In this document: positions 52,518 through 60,964 of the stretch, piece by piece
Layout: each line of letters begins with the position of its first letter
Numbering within the stretch: the first letter of the stretch is position 1
Assembly: GCF_900313035.1 (NCBI RefSeq)
Contig: NZ_OMPS01000035.1
Span: 1-64,000 of the forward strand
DNA: 64,000 bases
Origin: Ruegeria sp. EL01
GTDB taxonomy: Bacteria; Pseudomonadota; Alphaproteobacteria; Rhodobacterales; Rhodobacteraceae
Direction: 5' to 3'
The notes under the pieces: generated by a model
What the model saw: the letters and a program-made list of their open reading frames with translations, nothing else
The model's database searches: none
Told to the model about the DNA's origin: nothing
Position numbers and translations under genes: made by a program

Positions 52518-53066
52518 TCAGTCGCGCGTTTCCATCACAACGATCATTAGGGTTTCTGGCATCAGGGCTTCGTACATATGCGGCCGGTCGGCGGGGTAAC
52601 GGTAGTAGTCTCCCGCGTTCAATGTCTCTTCGGCGCCAAGCGGTCCAACCTTGGCTTGGCCGACGCAGAGGATGGCGTGCTCAAAGGTCCCGACCGGATG
52701 TGGAGTGGATCGACGGATGGTGCCGGGTTCAAGGTCCACGCGGTAAAGATCGCGTCGCGTTCCTGGGGGACAATTGGCCAACAAAGTTGTCTGATAACTT
52801 GCATGATCTGATCCAACTGCATCGCCTTCATCAGCGCGAACAAGACTAACATCGGGCTTGTTGACCTCAAACAATGTAGAAAATGTGACCTCTAGCGCTG
52901 CGGCAATAGCCCACAGGGTTTCAATGCTTGGATTTCCCTTTCCGGATTCCAACTGCGATAAGGTAGATTTCGCGAGGCTTGCTTTCCCCGCCAGAGCTGA
53001 AAGGCTCAGACCCTTGCGATTGCGTTCTCTTTGAATTGCGTTGGCAATCAGATCGTTGGGAGTCAT
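52518..53066 (-). CDS. XRE-family regulator with cupin domain
   Basis: The protein has 182 residues from ATG 53066. The HTH at the N-terminus is ERNRKGLSLSALAGKASLAK and STLSQLESGKGNPSIETLWA. A cupin sensor domain follows (FEHAILCVGQAKVGPLG, LNAGDYYRYPADRPHMYEAL). It is divergent from azlC with 87 bp between starts, and related XRE-cupin proteins commonly control AzlCD amino acid exporters. The cupin probably binds a small amino acid-like ligand. Confidence 0.88.
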   Translation of the reverse strand: MTPNDLIANAIQRERNRKGLSLSALAGKASLAKSTLSQLESGKGNPSIETLWAIAAALEVTFSTLFEVNKPDVSLVRADEGDAVGSDHASYQTTLLANCPPGTRRDLYRVDLEPGTIRRSTPHPVGTFEHAILCVGQAKVGPLGAEETLNAGDYYRYPADRPHMYEALMPETLMIVVMETRD

Positions 53067-53081
53067 GCAAGCCACCATAAA

Positions 53082-53136
53082 GAACGATTGTATTTTTTAG
53101 CGAACGATTATAGGTTCACTACAGTGAACAGTGTTC
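53082..53136. promoter_or_regulatory. Cluster of GAAC/GTTC half-sites, probable XRE-cupin operators
   Basis: The 87-bp divergent region contains a direct repeat GAACGATT at 53082-53089 and 53102-53109 (20 bases apart), a perfect palindrome GTTCACT-AC-AGTGAAC at 53114-53129, and an overlapping GAACA-G-TGTTC at 53126-53136. The dense use of GAAC half-sites suggests cooperative binding by the divergently encoded regulator. Confidence 0.7.
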
Positions 53137-53153
53137 GGTATAAAAGGTCAATC

Positions 53154-53855
53154 ATGCCTGAAGCATCTACATCGATCATGCCTGAAATGACATTGGGTGC
53201 ACGAGATATGTTGCCGATGGCTCTGGCAGCAGCGACCAATGGTGTAGCCTTTGGTCTGTTGGCATCGCAATCGGGGTTTTCACTCGCGCAATCCCTCAGC
53301 ATGAGTGCCTTCGTATTTGGCGGATCAGCACAGTTGATTGCATTGGATCAACTGATGGCGGGCGCCGGAGTCGCTGCGGCTATTCTGGCTGGTGCCGCGC
53401 TGAACATGCGTATTCTGCTGATTACGGCCAGTATGCGAAGTGCTCTGATCAACCGCCCATGGTGGCAAGTTGTGACCGGTGTATATCTCGCCACAGATGC
53501 ATCCGTGGCTCTGATGCAAACCGCCAGAAACCGGGGCACACTGGCAAGCTACTGGTATCTCTTCGGTGGAGGAGCTTTCCTTTTGACGACTTGGATAGCA
53601 GCAACCAGCATCGGTGCGCTACTTTCAAAGGGCATACCCGATCCGGCCCGCTTCGGGTTGGATTTTGCGATCATAGCCGTCTTTGTCGCCTTGTTGCCCG
53701 GCCTTTGGCGTGGACGCAGCGATTTGTTGCCATGGGCTGTGGCAGCTGGCACCGTCATTTTGCTCGCCCTGACATTTTCCGAACACGCCAGTTGGGCCTT
53801 GGTTGCCGGGGCCGTTCTGGGCGCTATCACGGCAGGGGTTGTCCATGACGACTGA
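53154..53855 (+). CDS. azlC: AzlC-family branched-chain amino acid exporter, large subunit
   Basis: The protein has 233 residues with five or more helices. LPMALAAATNGVAFGLLASQ and MSAFVFGGSAQLIALDQLMA are AzlC marks, followed by GAALNMRILLITASMRSAL. ATG 53154 follows AAAAGG; upstream in-frame ATGs overlap the operators. Its last 11 bases overlap azlD. AzlCD export branched-chain amino acids or analogues such as azaleucine. Confidence 0.9.
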   Translation: MPEASTSIMPEMTLGARDMLPMALAAATNGVAFGLLASQSGFSLAQSLSMSAFVFGGSAQLIALDQLMAGAGVAAAILAGAALNMRILLITASMRSALINRPWWQVVTGVYLATDASVALMQTARNRGTLASYWYLFGGGAFLLTTWIAATSIGALLSKGIPDPARFGLDFAIIAVFVALLPGLWRGRSDLLPWAVAAGTVILLALTFSEHASWALVAGAVLGAITAGVVHDD

Positions 53856-54141
53856 GATATGGCTGACCATACTTGGTCTCGCGATCGCCAGCTATTCCAT
53901 TCGCCTTGGCGGCTATCTGCTGGCCGTACGCCTACCACAAAAGGGCGGCTGGACACGCGGGATGGAAGCGCTACCGGGTTGCCTGATTGTCGCGCTGGTG
54001 GCCCTGATGATGTTAAATGGAGGGGCGATCGAATGGGTCGCGGGAGGAACCGTTTCTTGTCGCCGCAAAACTCGCAATCTGCCGATCTCAATGTTGGCTG
54101 GCATGATAATCGTAGCGGCTTTGCGTGTTCAGATGCAGTGA
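53845..54141 (+). CDS. azlD: AzlD-family exporter, small subunit
   Basis: The protein has 98 residues with the AzlD pattern: IWLTILGLAIASYSIRLGGY, MEALPGCLIVALVALMMLNG and a final helix SMLAGMIIVAALRVQ. It overlaps the azlC end by 11 bases. One short stretch, GTVSCRRKTRNLP, is unusually polar where a helix such as TVFLAAKLTRNLP is expected; two compensating single-base changes would explain it. The ends of the protein are normal, so I treat it as a gene with a local oddity. Confidence 0.82.
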   Translation: MTTEIWLTILGLAIASYSIRLGGYLLAVRLPQKGGWTRGMEALPGCLIVALVALMMLNGGAIEWVAGGTVSCRRKTRNLPISMLAGMIIVAALRVQMQ

Positions 54142-54218
54142 TGCCGGTGGGCTTACTAAGCCCCGTTTTTCCAAATTCTGCGCGTGGATCGAATGGTGGC
54201 TATCGCATCGCGGCCTTT

Positions 54219-55043
54219 CTAGTTCATACAGTTTTCCTGCAAAACTTTGAGCGTCCTATTGATCACGCTGCGCACCTCAGGAAGAAATCTGTCCTCATGA
54301 TGTGTTACGAGCCATTGATCGTGCGTTAGATCGGTAATTGGTGGTGATATTCTCTCAAGCTGCGGGAACTTTGCACCAATGAAGGTGGGGAGAACAGCGC
54401 GACATGAACCGGCGAAGGCCAAGTCAAGCGCGTTGCGTGGTTGAGTAATCTCAACGTCCTCATTCGTTCGCGGCTTGGCCTGAACCCATTGAGCCGAGGG
54501 GGTGGTTCCACGAACACGTGCCCAGCCTGTAACGCTTTTGTCGAGAGCATAGACTGCGAAACGAACCTCACCAATGCTGCGACCAGCAAGCCGCGTGTCG
54601 AAAGGGCGGTGATTGCGAATTCCGATAACTGCTTCACGATGCCCGATTTCCAACGTCGCATCGTCCGCAATGAACCGAAGTCTCACAGGCTCCCGGCCTG
54701 CTATGTAGGAGACCCTTTCGCAAAGCACATGCGTCACCCAGATCCCTGCGGAAACCTTCACCAACGGTCCCGCCCATTCGTTCTTGTCGTTCACCAAGGG
54801 CCGGATACGGTTCTCCAACCCGGCGACGCTGGCCAGCAGGTCCTCTCCGTCGGGAGTGAGCGCATAGCCACGAGCAGTTCGTTCAAACAACTCTTGGCCC
54901 AGCCGCCTCTCCAACGCCAACATTCGCCTGCCAAGGGTCGGCGCACTTTTTCCTGTTGCGCTTGCCGCAGCAGACAGGCCGCCCAGCCGGGCAACGGCGA
55001 GAAACAGCCGTAAGTCATCCCAATCTAACATCGTTTCATTCAT
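54219..55043 (-). CDS. LysR-family regulator
   Basis: The protein has 274 residues from ATG 55043 (ATG 55031 is possible). The HTH is DDLRLFLAVARLGGLSAAAS then ATGKSAPTLGRRMLALERRL, followed by GQELFERTARGYALTPDGED. The effector domain is shorter than usual (about 175 residues). It is divergent from an aldo/keto reductase gene 81 bp away, which it probably controls. Confidence 0.85.
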   Translation of the reverse strand: MNETMLDWDDLRLFLAVARLGGLSAAASATGKSAPTLGRRMLALERRLGQELFERTARGYALTPDGEDLLASVAGLENRIRPLVNDKNEWAGPLVKVSAGIWVTHVLCERVSYIAGREPVRLRFIADDATLEIGHREAVIGIRNHRPFDTRLAGRSIGEVRFAVYALDKSVTGWARVRGTTPSAQWVQAKPRTNEDVEITQPRNALDLAFAGSCRAVLPTFIGAKFPQLERISPPITDLTHDQWLVTHHEDRFLPEVRSVINRTLKVLQENCMN

Positions 55044-55071
55044 GAAATGATCTTTGCAGAATGTTCCATTC
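55034..55071. promoter_or_regulatory. Two inverted repeats, possible LysR operators
   Basis: TTTCAT-TC-ATGAAA at 55034-55047 overlaps the LysR start codon, and GAATG-TTC-CATTC at 55059-55071 lies 12 bases further. Both share ATTC/GAAT-type half-sites. They sit in the 81-bp divergent promoter region between the LysR and aldo/keto reductase genes. Confidence 0.5.
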
Positions 55072-55124
55072 ATGTGAAGGCGCGGACGTGTTCTGGTGCG
55101 GTAAACGATATCTGGAGGTATGAG

Positions 55125-56114
55125 ATGCGCTTTCTAAACCAGGACATTTCTCCCATCGGCATGGGGTGCTGGCCAATCGGTGGTCCGATGTTTGTAGGAG
55201 ATGAGACAGTGGGCTACGCAAATTCTGACGATGCGGAATCCAACCGGACCATCCATGCGGCGCTGGCATCGGGAATCACGCTCTTCGATACCGCTCCTGC
55301 CTATGGCGCAGGACATGCGGAACGGCTGCTGGCTCGTGCTCTCAAAGGTCGTCCAGATGCGCTGATTGCAACCAAGATCGGTGTCGCCATTGACGAGGAA
55401 AGCAAACAGCTTTTGGAGAACGAAGAAGACCCAGGCACGGTGGGTCCTGCAATCGAAGCGTCGCTTTCAAGGCTCGGGCGAGACCGGATTGATCTGCTTC
55501 TGCTACACCTCAACAGCCTTTCGGTTGCAAAGGCAGAAGACATTTTCGATGAGGTCGAGCGGGCGCGGATAGCGGGCAAGGTGCGTGCCTACGGTTGGAG
55601 TACGGATTTCTCAGTCAATCTCTCGTGCGCGGCGGAACGACCTGGATTTGCAGCCGTCGAACACGCCATGAATGTTTTGCTCGATGCACCAAAGATGCAA
55701 AGCGTCGTCGACCAGCGCGACCTTACCGCATTGATCAGATCGCCACTAGCGATGGGTCTATTGTCTGGAAGGTATAGTTCCGAAACAGTTATGCCCGATA
55801 CCGACATACGTTCAACATCAAATCCTCGAACGGATTACTTCAAAGACGCTTCTGCAAATCCCAAGTATCTCCAGAGGTTGGATGCTGTACGAGACTTGCT
55901 GGAGACAGGCGGACGCAGTCTGGTTCAAGGCGCAATCGGATGGCTTTGGGCAAGGGGCCAGACGAATATCCCTATTCCCGGCATACGAACAGTGGAACAA
56001 CTCGAAGGTATTGCTGGGGCGTTGTCCTTTGGGCCTCTGCCTGCATCTGTCATGGGTGAGATCGAAACTGTGATCGAACGCAACTCTGCGGATACGATAG
56101 ATCGAGCCCGCTAG
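55125..56114 (+). CDS. Aldo/keto reductase
   Basis: The protein has 329 residues with the (beta/alpha)8 AKR fold. Catalytic residues are Asp and Tyr in FDTAPAYGAGHAERLLARAL and Lys in ALIATKIG; cofactor-binding SVVDQRDL- and GIRTVEQLEG-type motifs lie near the end (IPIPGIRTVEQL). Start ATG 55125 has GGAGG seven bases upstream. Family substrates include aldoses and other carbonyls; I cannot choose among them. It is a single-gene unit under a divergent LysR. Confidence 0.87.
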   Translation: MRFLNQDISPIGMGCWPIGGPMFVGDETVGYANSDDAESNRTIHAALASGITLFDTAPAYGAGHAERLLARALKGRPDALIATKIGVAIDEESKQLLENEEDPGTVGPAIEASLSRLGRDRIDLLLLHLNSLSVAKAEDIFDEVERARIAGKVRAYGWSTDFSVNLSCAAERPGFAAVEHAMNVLLDAPKMQSVVDQRDLTALIRSPLAMGLLSGRYSSETVMPDTDIRSTSNPRTDYFKDASANPKYLQRLDAVRDLLETGGRSLVQGAIGWLWARGQTNIPIPGIRTVEQLEGIAGALSFGPLPASVMGEIETVIERNSADTIDRAR

Positions 56115-56507
56115 AGTATCTAACCAACTATCTTGAGGGATGAGGTTCCGATGAGGGCGATCCACAAGATCGTCACTCATTATTTGCTAAGCAGACCTTG
56201 ACGCATTCGCAGCGAAATCACACTTTGGTCCGCGTCCCTTCAGTTCGTGCCTGGTGCAGCGAAAGGCAGGCTCGTCCCAGACCAGTCACTCGCGCCCAAT
56301 GCGGCGAATTGGCGGGGCGAGCCCACAGCAGAAGTGTTAAATTTTCGCTGCGCGCGCTCGCAGCACCGATTTTGCTGCAACTGCGTAAAACCTCTTGCTG
56401 CTAGGCAGCGAGCAAAGCCATCGTTTATGGATTCCAGAGATCGGCCGAAGAAGGCATTGGCCGGACCGAAGGCTTTGTAACTAGGATCGTTGAAAAAATC
56501 GTTGGCT
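56115..56507. other. Intergenic region with degenerate and repeated sequence
   Basis: About 390 bp between convergent genes, without a credible gene. The middle holds GC-rich stretches such as GGCGAATTGGCGGGGCGAGC and the second copy of a 21-bp repeat (56346-56366). The short frames here have unlikely composition. Confidence 0.45.
56346..56366. repeat. 21-bp GC-rich repeat with internal hairpin (copy 2)
   Basis: The sequence is identical to the copy at 39316-39336, with the GCTGCG/CGCAGC stem and then ATTTTG a few bases on. The surrounding DNA is otherwise different in the two places. Confidence 0.6.
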
Positions 56508-57119
56508 CTAATTGGAAATGGCCTCGAACAACGGAGCACTTTGCCGGTTCACGACGTCACACATGTCTTCTGCAGAAAGTGTCTCACTGCGGATATAACC
56601 GATAAAGTTCATGTTGATATTGTTGAACAACAGCTCACCCAACGTAATCGGATCGATATCTTGGCGTATATGTCCCACTTTTTGCATGTTGCGCAATAAC
56701 CGGCTGCACTGTTTTGAGAGCCGGTCGTCGACATCGACATAAAGCAGGCAAAATTCTGAATTTGGGCTGAGCATGGTCTGCGACACGGCGATCCGCCACA
56801 AACTTCGAGGGACTTTTGAAAAGGACGTTGTGAAGTAGGAACGAACTAGGGAATCAAACGCCTGTATCGCACTTTCATAAGGACGTTCGATAATCTCTTC
56901 GGCATTGGCCAGCACAGTTTCAGATTCCGAAGCGACGCTGTTTAGCAGAATGTCAGCCTTGGATTTGAAGTAGTTATAAAATGTCGCGACCGATAAGTCA
57001 GAATTGGCGGCGATGTCCTCTATCCTTATGTTTTCATACCCCTTTTCTTGAAACATCGTTGATGCTTCTGCCAATATGCGCTGTGTTGTTGCAGCCTTTT
57101 TTCGCTCTCTCAATCCCAT
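56508..57119 (-). CDS. TetR-family regulator
   Basis: The protein has 203 residues. The N-terminal HTH is TTQRILAEASTMFQEKGYEN then IRIEDIAANSDLSVATFYNY with FKSKADIL, the TetR signature. The C-terminal ligand domain has no recognisable specificity. It is divergent from the transporter operon beginning at 57231, so it probably represses it, with the imported compound or a product as inducer. Confidence 0.88.
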   Translation of the reverse strand: MGLRERKKAATTQRILAEASTMFQEKGYENIRIEDIAANSDLSVATFYNYFKSKADILLNSVASESETVLANAEEIIERPYESAIQAFDSLVRSYFTTSFSKVPRSLWRIAVSQTMLSPNSEFCLLYVDVDDRLSKQCSRLLRNMQKVGHIRQDIDPITLGELLFNNINMNFIGYIRSETLSAEDMCDVVNRQSAPLFEAISN

Positions 57120-57136
57120 CGTGTTTGCTCCATTTC

Positions 57137-57199
57137 TATAGTGACTATATTATTAAGTTGACTACAATAATCTGGTCATTGTAAAAATATAACAATGAC
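57137..57199. promoter_or_regulatory. Palindromes in the TetR-transporter divergent promoter
   Basis: TATAGT-G-ACTATA is a perfect palindrome at 57137-57149, and GTTGACTAC near 57158 repeats its core (AGTnGACTA). GTCATTGT and ACAATGAC form an 8-bp inverted repeat with a 9-base spacer at 57175-57199. Either could be the TetR operator; the larger one lies closer to the receptor start. Confidence 0.62.
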
Positions 57200-57230
57200 A
57201 AAATAATTGCAATGCAACTGGGAGAAACCA

Positions 57231-58289
57231 ATGAGCTATAATTTGAAATCCGCGCTAAGCGTCACAGCTGCTTTTCTGATGTCCACAACTGCGCTTTATG
57301 CAGCCGACGACCTGAATGCTCTGGTGTGGTGCGATCATACCGATCCTGCCTTGCTGCAGCCGTTCGAGGAACAGCACGGCGTGCGGGTGAACGTAAAAGA
57401 ATACGAGGGCACCGCTGCAGGTTTCGCCATTCTTGATCAATCGCGCACAGGCGACTGGGATATTATGGTGATCGACACAGTTGATGTCGCGCGTGGTGCG
57501 GAGGAAGGAAGATTTGCATCTTTGCCCGCCGACGCAGTCGACACGTCCAGCTTTTTTCCAGAAGTGGTGATGGCAGATAACAACACGCATGACGGCCAAA
57601 TCTATGGTGTGACCGAGAAATTTGGATACAATACAATTGCTTTCAATAGTTCCAAAGTTGATGCCGGCGATATGGAGGACATGAGTAACCTCTGGTCTGG
57701 GAAATATGATGGTCGTATTGCTGTTTATGACTACTACCTGCCAGTTCTTGGTCTGATCGGGCTGGAACAGGGCATTGCTACGTCTGATCTTGATGCCGCT
57801 GCTGTCGAACGTCTGCGCGACCGGACCTACGGGTTGAAATCTGCAGCCCTGCAAGTCAGCGACGTTGTAGCCAGCCAGACCGCACTTGCCACCGGAGAAG
57901 TTGACATTCTTATAGGCGGCGGAGAATGGGTGACAGCGGTGTTGAGTGCTGAAAACCCAGAGCTTGACTGGTCAGTACCGGCTGAAGGTGCACTGCGCTG
58001 GTCGCAGTCGGTCACTATGTTGGAATCGTCTGAGAACCAGGAACTTGCGTTGGAGTTCATCAAGTATATCACTGGACCAGAAGGGCAGGCCCGCCTTGCC
58101 ACTTCCTCCTGCTACTGGGGAATGCCCGCCAATAGCGCCGCGGGCAGGGAACTGACCGATGCGGAAAAGGCCGCTTTGCGGTGGGATCAGCAAGCCGACT
58201 ATCTGATACGGACTCAACTGTATCCGACACCAGACGCTGATCTGGACCTGGCAATGCAGGATCTGTGGACTGACATGCTGCAACAATAG
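57231..58289 (+). CDS. Polyamine-type ABC transporter substrate-binding protein (PotD-like)
   Basis: The receptor has 352 residues. The N-terminal signal peptide is a Sec type (SALSVTAAFLMSTTALYA, cleavage before ADD). The mature part has FGYNTIAFNSSKVDAGDMED and SVPAEGALRWSQSVTM, typical of PotD-like proteins, and Trp/Asp/Glu residues for a cationic ligand. GGGAG precedes ATG 57231. In context with an agmatinase-family enzyme the ligand is probably a guanidino compound or polyamine. Confidence 0.86.
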   Translation: MSYNLKSALSVTAAFLMSTTALYAADDLNALVWCDHTDPALLQPFEEQHGVRVNVKEYEGTAAGFAILDQSRTGDWDIMVIDTVDVARGAEEGRFASLPADAVDTSSFFPEVVMADNNTHDGQIYGVTEKFGYNTIAFNSSKVDAGDMEDMSNLWSGKYDGRIAVYDYYLPVLGLIGLEQGIATSDLDAAAVERLRDRTYGLKSAALQVSDVVASQTALATGEVDILIGGGEWVTAVLSAENPELDWSVPAEGALRWSQSVTMLESSENQELALEFIKYITGPEGQARLATSSCYWGMPANSAAGRELTDAEKAALRWDQQADYLIRTQLYPTPDADLDLAMQDLWTDMLQQ

Positions 58290-58296
58290 TGGGCAT

Positions 58297-58326
58297 GCGG
58301 GTCTGGTGAACCATCACTAGGCCCGC
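58297..58326 (+). terminator. Hairpin with T-run after the receptor gene
   Basis: GCGGGTCTGGTGA pairs with TCACTAGGCCCGC around ACCA, with small mismatches, followed by TCTTTTTT. It looks like a partial terminator between receptor and permease genes that lets only some transcripts continue. Confidence 0.72.
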
Positions 58327-58350
58327 TCTTTTTTCTAGGGAGGTGCATTC

Positions 58351-59205
58351 ATGAGTATTGAGCAACAAGAAAAACGCCGCGCCTTAGGCTTCGTTGCCCC
58401 GGCGCTGTTGTGGACCTGTGCATTCTTTCTCGTACCCTTCGCAGTAATGGTTCTGTTGAGTCTTGCGCATCTGGAAGGACGTGAGATCATCCAGAGCTAC
58501 GATCTTGGCAACTATCTCAAGATTTTCACTGAACCATCCTTGTTCAAAGGCATCGTGGTCTCGCTTGAGATTACTCTGATCGTAACAATCATCTCCGTTC
58601 TGCTTGCCTGGCCGCTGGCATGGATTATCGCCACTCAGGTACCGGAAAAGTATCAGCGGTTAGCGATCATGTTGGCGGTCCTTCCATTTTGGACCTCTTA
58701 TGTAGTGCGCTCTTACTCCTGGGCTCTTGTCTTGGGGCAGCAAGGCGTTCTGATGCAGATGTTGATGGGTATCGGTTTTCTGGATGAACCCATTCAGATC
58801 ATGGCCACGCGCGGTGCAACTGTCATAGGCTTTGTACATTTCTTTGTAATGCTTCTGACTCTTACGATTTATTCAAATCTTATCCAGCTTTCCCCCAACT
58901 ATGCACGTGCCGCTGCCGATCTGGGTGCAAGCGGGTGGAATACATTCCGGCTGGTGATACTGCCGCTGACCTTGCCGGGGATCATGACCGGGGCATTTCT
59001 GACATTTGTACTGTGCATCGGAGATTACATCACACCGCAAATACTGGGCGGTAACAACGAGTTGACCATGCCGCAACTCATCATGCTGCAACTAGGGCGG
59101 CGCGGTGATTTTCCGATGGCTTCCGCTCTATCGGTTATTCTGATGCTGCTGGTGACACTGGCCTACGCGGCAACTGCCCGCTGGCTCAAGATGGAGCGTG
59201 TCTGA
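58351..59205 (+). CDS. Polyamine-type ABC transporter permease (PotB-like)
   Basis: The permease has 284 residues and six helices. The EAA loop is AAADLGASGWNTFRLVILP. FWTSYVVRSYSWALVLGQQG and FVLCIGDYITPQILGG are typical of PotB/PotH. AGGGAGG precedes the ATG. Its stop shares its last base with the start of the next permease gene (TGATG). Confidence 0.88.
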   Translation: MSIEQQEKRRALGFVAPALLWTCAFFLVPFAVMVLLSLAHLEGREIIQSYDLGNYLKIFTEPSLFKGIVVSLEITLIVTIISVLLAWPLAWIIATQVPEKYQRLAIMLAVLPFWTSYVVRSYSWALVLGQQGVLMQMLMGIGFLDEPIQIMATRGATVIGFVHFFVMLLTLTIYSNLIQLSPNYARAAADLGASGWNTFRLVILPLTLPGIMTGAFLTFVLCIGDYITPQILGGNNELTMPQLIMLQLGRRGDFPMASALSVILMLLVTLAYAATARWLKMERV

Positions 59206-59975
59206 TGCGTATGCTTGGCTGGGCCTATATGGCCGCAATCTTTATTTTCATCTTCCTACCTGTCGTGGTTCTGGTGCTCTTCTCGTTCCAAGAAAGTCGC
59301 TTGCCAGTGCCGCCCTTCGATGGCCCGACGCTAAAATGGTATACTCAGGTCATCGCTGATCGGAACCTGATGGAGGCACTGCGAAATTCTCTTTTTGTGG
59401 CCCTAATTTCAGCTGCAATTGCGCTTTTGTTGGGCTTTTTTGCAGCGCAAGGCCTGTCACGGGTAAAGCTACCCGGGTCCGTGTTGATGCGCGGCGTGTT
59501 GATCGCACCCATGACAGTCAGTTATCTGATCATCGCGCTTGGCTTGTTGACCGTGTTCAACAACATGGGCTTTCGTCCTTCACTTTGGACGACCGGCATT
59601 GGACATGTCGTCATAAACCTGCCGCTGTGTTTCGCGATCCTCTTTGCAGCGATGGGCGATCACCAGAAAAACGCCGAACGCGCCGCGCGAGACCTGGGTG
59701 CAAGCGAGATCCAGATTATGTTTCTGGTGACCGCGCCGATGCTGAAGCCGGCACTGCTGGCGGCCTACTTTCTGGCGGTAACGTTCAGCTGGGATGAGTT
59801 TATCATCGCCTTCCTGCTCACCCGCTTTGACGTCACATTGCCGGTCGAGATCTGGTCGATGTTGCGCTCTGGCCTGTCTCCGGCCACCAATGCCATCGGA
59901 TCGCTCGTGTTCTTGGTCTCAATCGCAATTCTCATCATTCTTGAATTCACAGTATTCAGAAAGCCGAAATCATGA
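59205..59975 (+). CDS. Polyamine-type ABC transporter permease (PotC-like)
   Basis: The permease has 256 residues and six helices. The EAA loop is RAARDLGASEIQIMFLVTAP, and VTFSWDEFIIAFLLTRFDVT is the PotC late loop. It is translationally coupled to the permease before it and overlaps the ATPase start by four bases (ATGA). Confidence 0.88.
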   Translation: MRMLGWAYMAAIFIFIFLPVVVLVLFSFQESRLPVPPFDGPTLKWYTQVIADRNLMEALRNSLFVALISAAIALLLGFFAAQGLSRVKLPGSVLMRGVLIAPMTVSYLIIALGLLTVFNNMGFRPSLWTTGIGHVVINLPLCFAILFAAMGDHQKNAERAARDLGASEIQIMFLVTAPMLKPALLAAYFLAVTFSWDEFIIAFLLTRFDVTLPVEIWSMLRSGLSPATNAIGSLVFLVSIAILIILEFTVFRKPKS

Positions 59976-60964
59976 CAGCAGACGTATCACTGAAATCTAT
60001 TCACCAGATGTTCGGAAGCTTTCAAGCCCTCGACGATATCAACTTGGAGTTTGGCGCCGGCGAATTCGTTGTGCTGCTTGGCCCTTCTGGATGTGGCAAA
60101 TCCACATTGCTTTTCATCCTTGGCGGTTTTCTGACTCCAACGAGCGGTGAGGTGCTGATCGGTGGGGCGAACATGTTGCAAGTGGCCCCAAAAGACAGAC
60201 CCACGACCACTATGTTTCAGGATTATGCCCTGTTTCCACATATGTCCCTGCGCGACAATGTTGCCTTTGGTTTGCGCATGCGTGGTCAAAACAAAGGACA
60301 GCGCAATATCAGAGCCGATGAGATGCTGGATCTGGTCGGACTTTTGGACAAGGCCCATCACAAACCGCATGAGCTTTCTGGCGGTCAGCGCCAACGCGTG
60401 GCACTGGCGCGTGCCCTTGCGGTTGATCCAGAGGTGCTTTTGCTGGACGAACCGCTTGGCGCACTCGATCTGAAACTTCGCCGCCAAATGCAAGAGGAAC
60501 TGAAAGCCATCCAACGCAAGGTCGGGACAACTTTCGTCCATGTCACGCATGATCAGGAAGAAGCCATGGCCATTGCCGACCGGATCGTGGTGATGAACCA
60601 TGGCAAGGTTGAAGATGCAGGCCCACCTGAAGATGTCTATCTTCGCCCCAAGACCCTATTTTCAGCCAATTTCATGGGCGATCTGAACACTATACCCGCC
60701 GGCCTCGCCAACAAAGGCTCTGAAGCTGATAGAATCATTTGTGCCCGCCCTGAAAACATCGGCCACAAGGGTGAAATCAACTTGGGCAATGCGGTTTTGG
60801 AAAGCAGTTCATTCTTTGGCACGTATCACCGATGCCATTTCCGCATTTCGGGAAAGGGCGGGCAAGAATATGTAGCACACCTACCGGTTGACGACTTGCC
60901 TAAACTTGGAGAAGAAGTTCAGCTGTTCGCCTCGAACGCAGTGGCATTGGAGCACTCATCATGA
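59972..60964 (+). CDS. Polyamine-type ABC transporter ATP-binding protein (PotA-like)
   Basis: The ATPase has 330 residues: Walker A GPSGCGKST, Q-loop MFQDYALFPH, signature LSGGQRQRVA, Walker B VLLLDEPLGALD, switch VTHDQEEA, and a TOBE domain from about residue 240. It overlaps the MBL-fold gene's start by four bases, so transport and hydrolysis genes are co-translated. Confidence 0.88.
   Translation: MTADVSLKSIHQMFGSFQALDDINLEFGAGEFVVLLGPSGCGKSTLLFILGGFLTPTSGEVLIGGANMLQVAPKDRPTTTMFQDYALFPHMSLRDNVAFGLRMRGQNKGQRNIRADEMLDLVGLLDKAHHKPHELSGGQRQRVALARALAVDPEVLLLDEPLGALDLKLRRQMQEELKAIQRKVGTTFVHVTHDQEEAMAIADRIVVMNHGKVEDAGPPEDVYLRPKTLFSANFMGDLNTIPAGLANKGSEADRIICARPENIGHKGEINLGNAVLESSSFFGTYHRCHFRISGKGGQEYVAHLPVDDLPKLGEEVQLFASNAVALEHSS

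Noticed and set aside
56240-56539. 99-residue minus-strand ORF in the gap before tetR
   Set aside because: Its composition is erratic, it spans the repeated hairpin sequence and it resembles no family; probably non-coding degenerate DNA.
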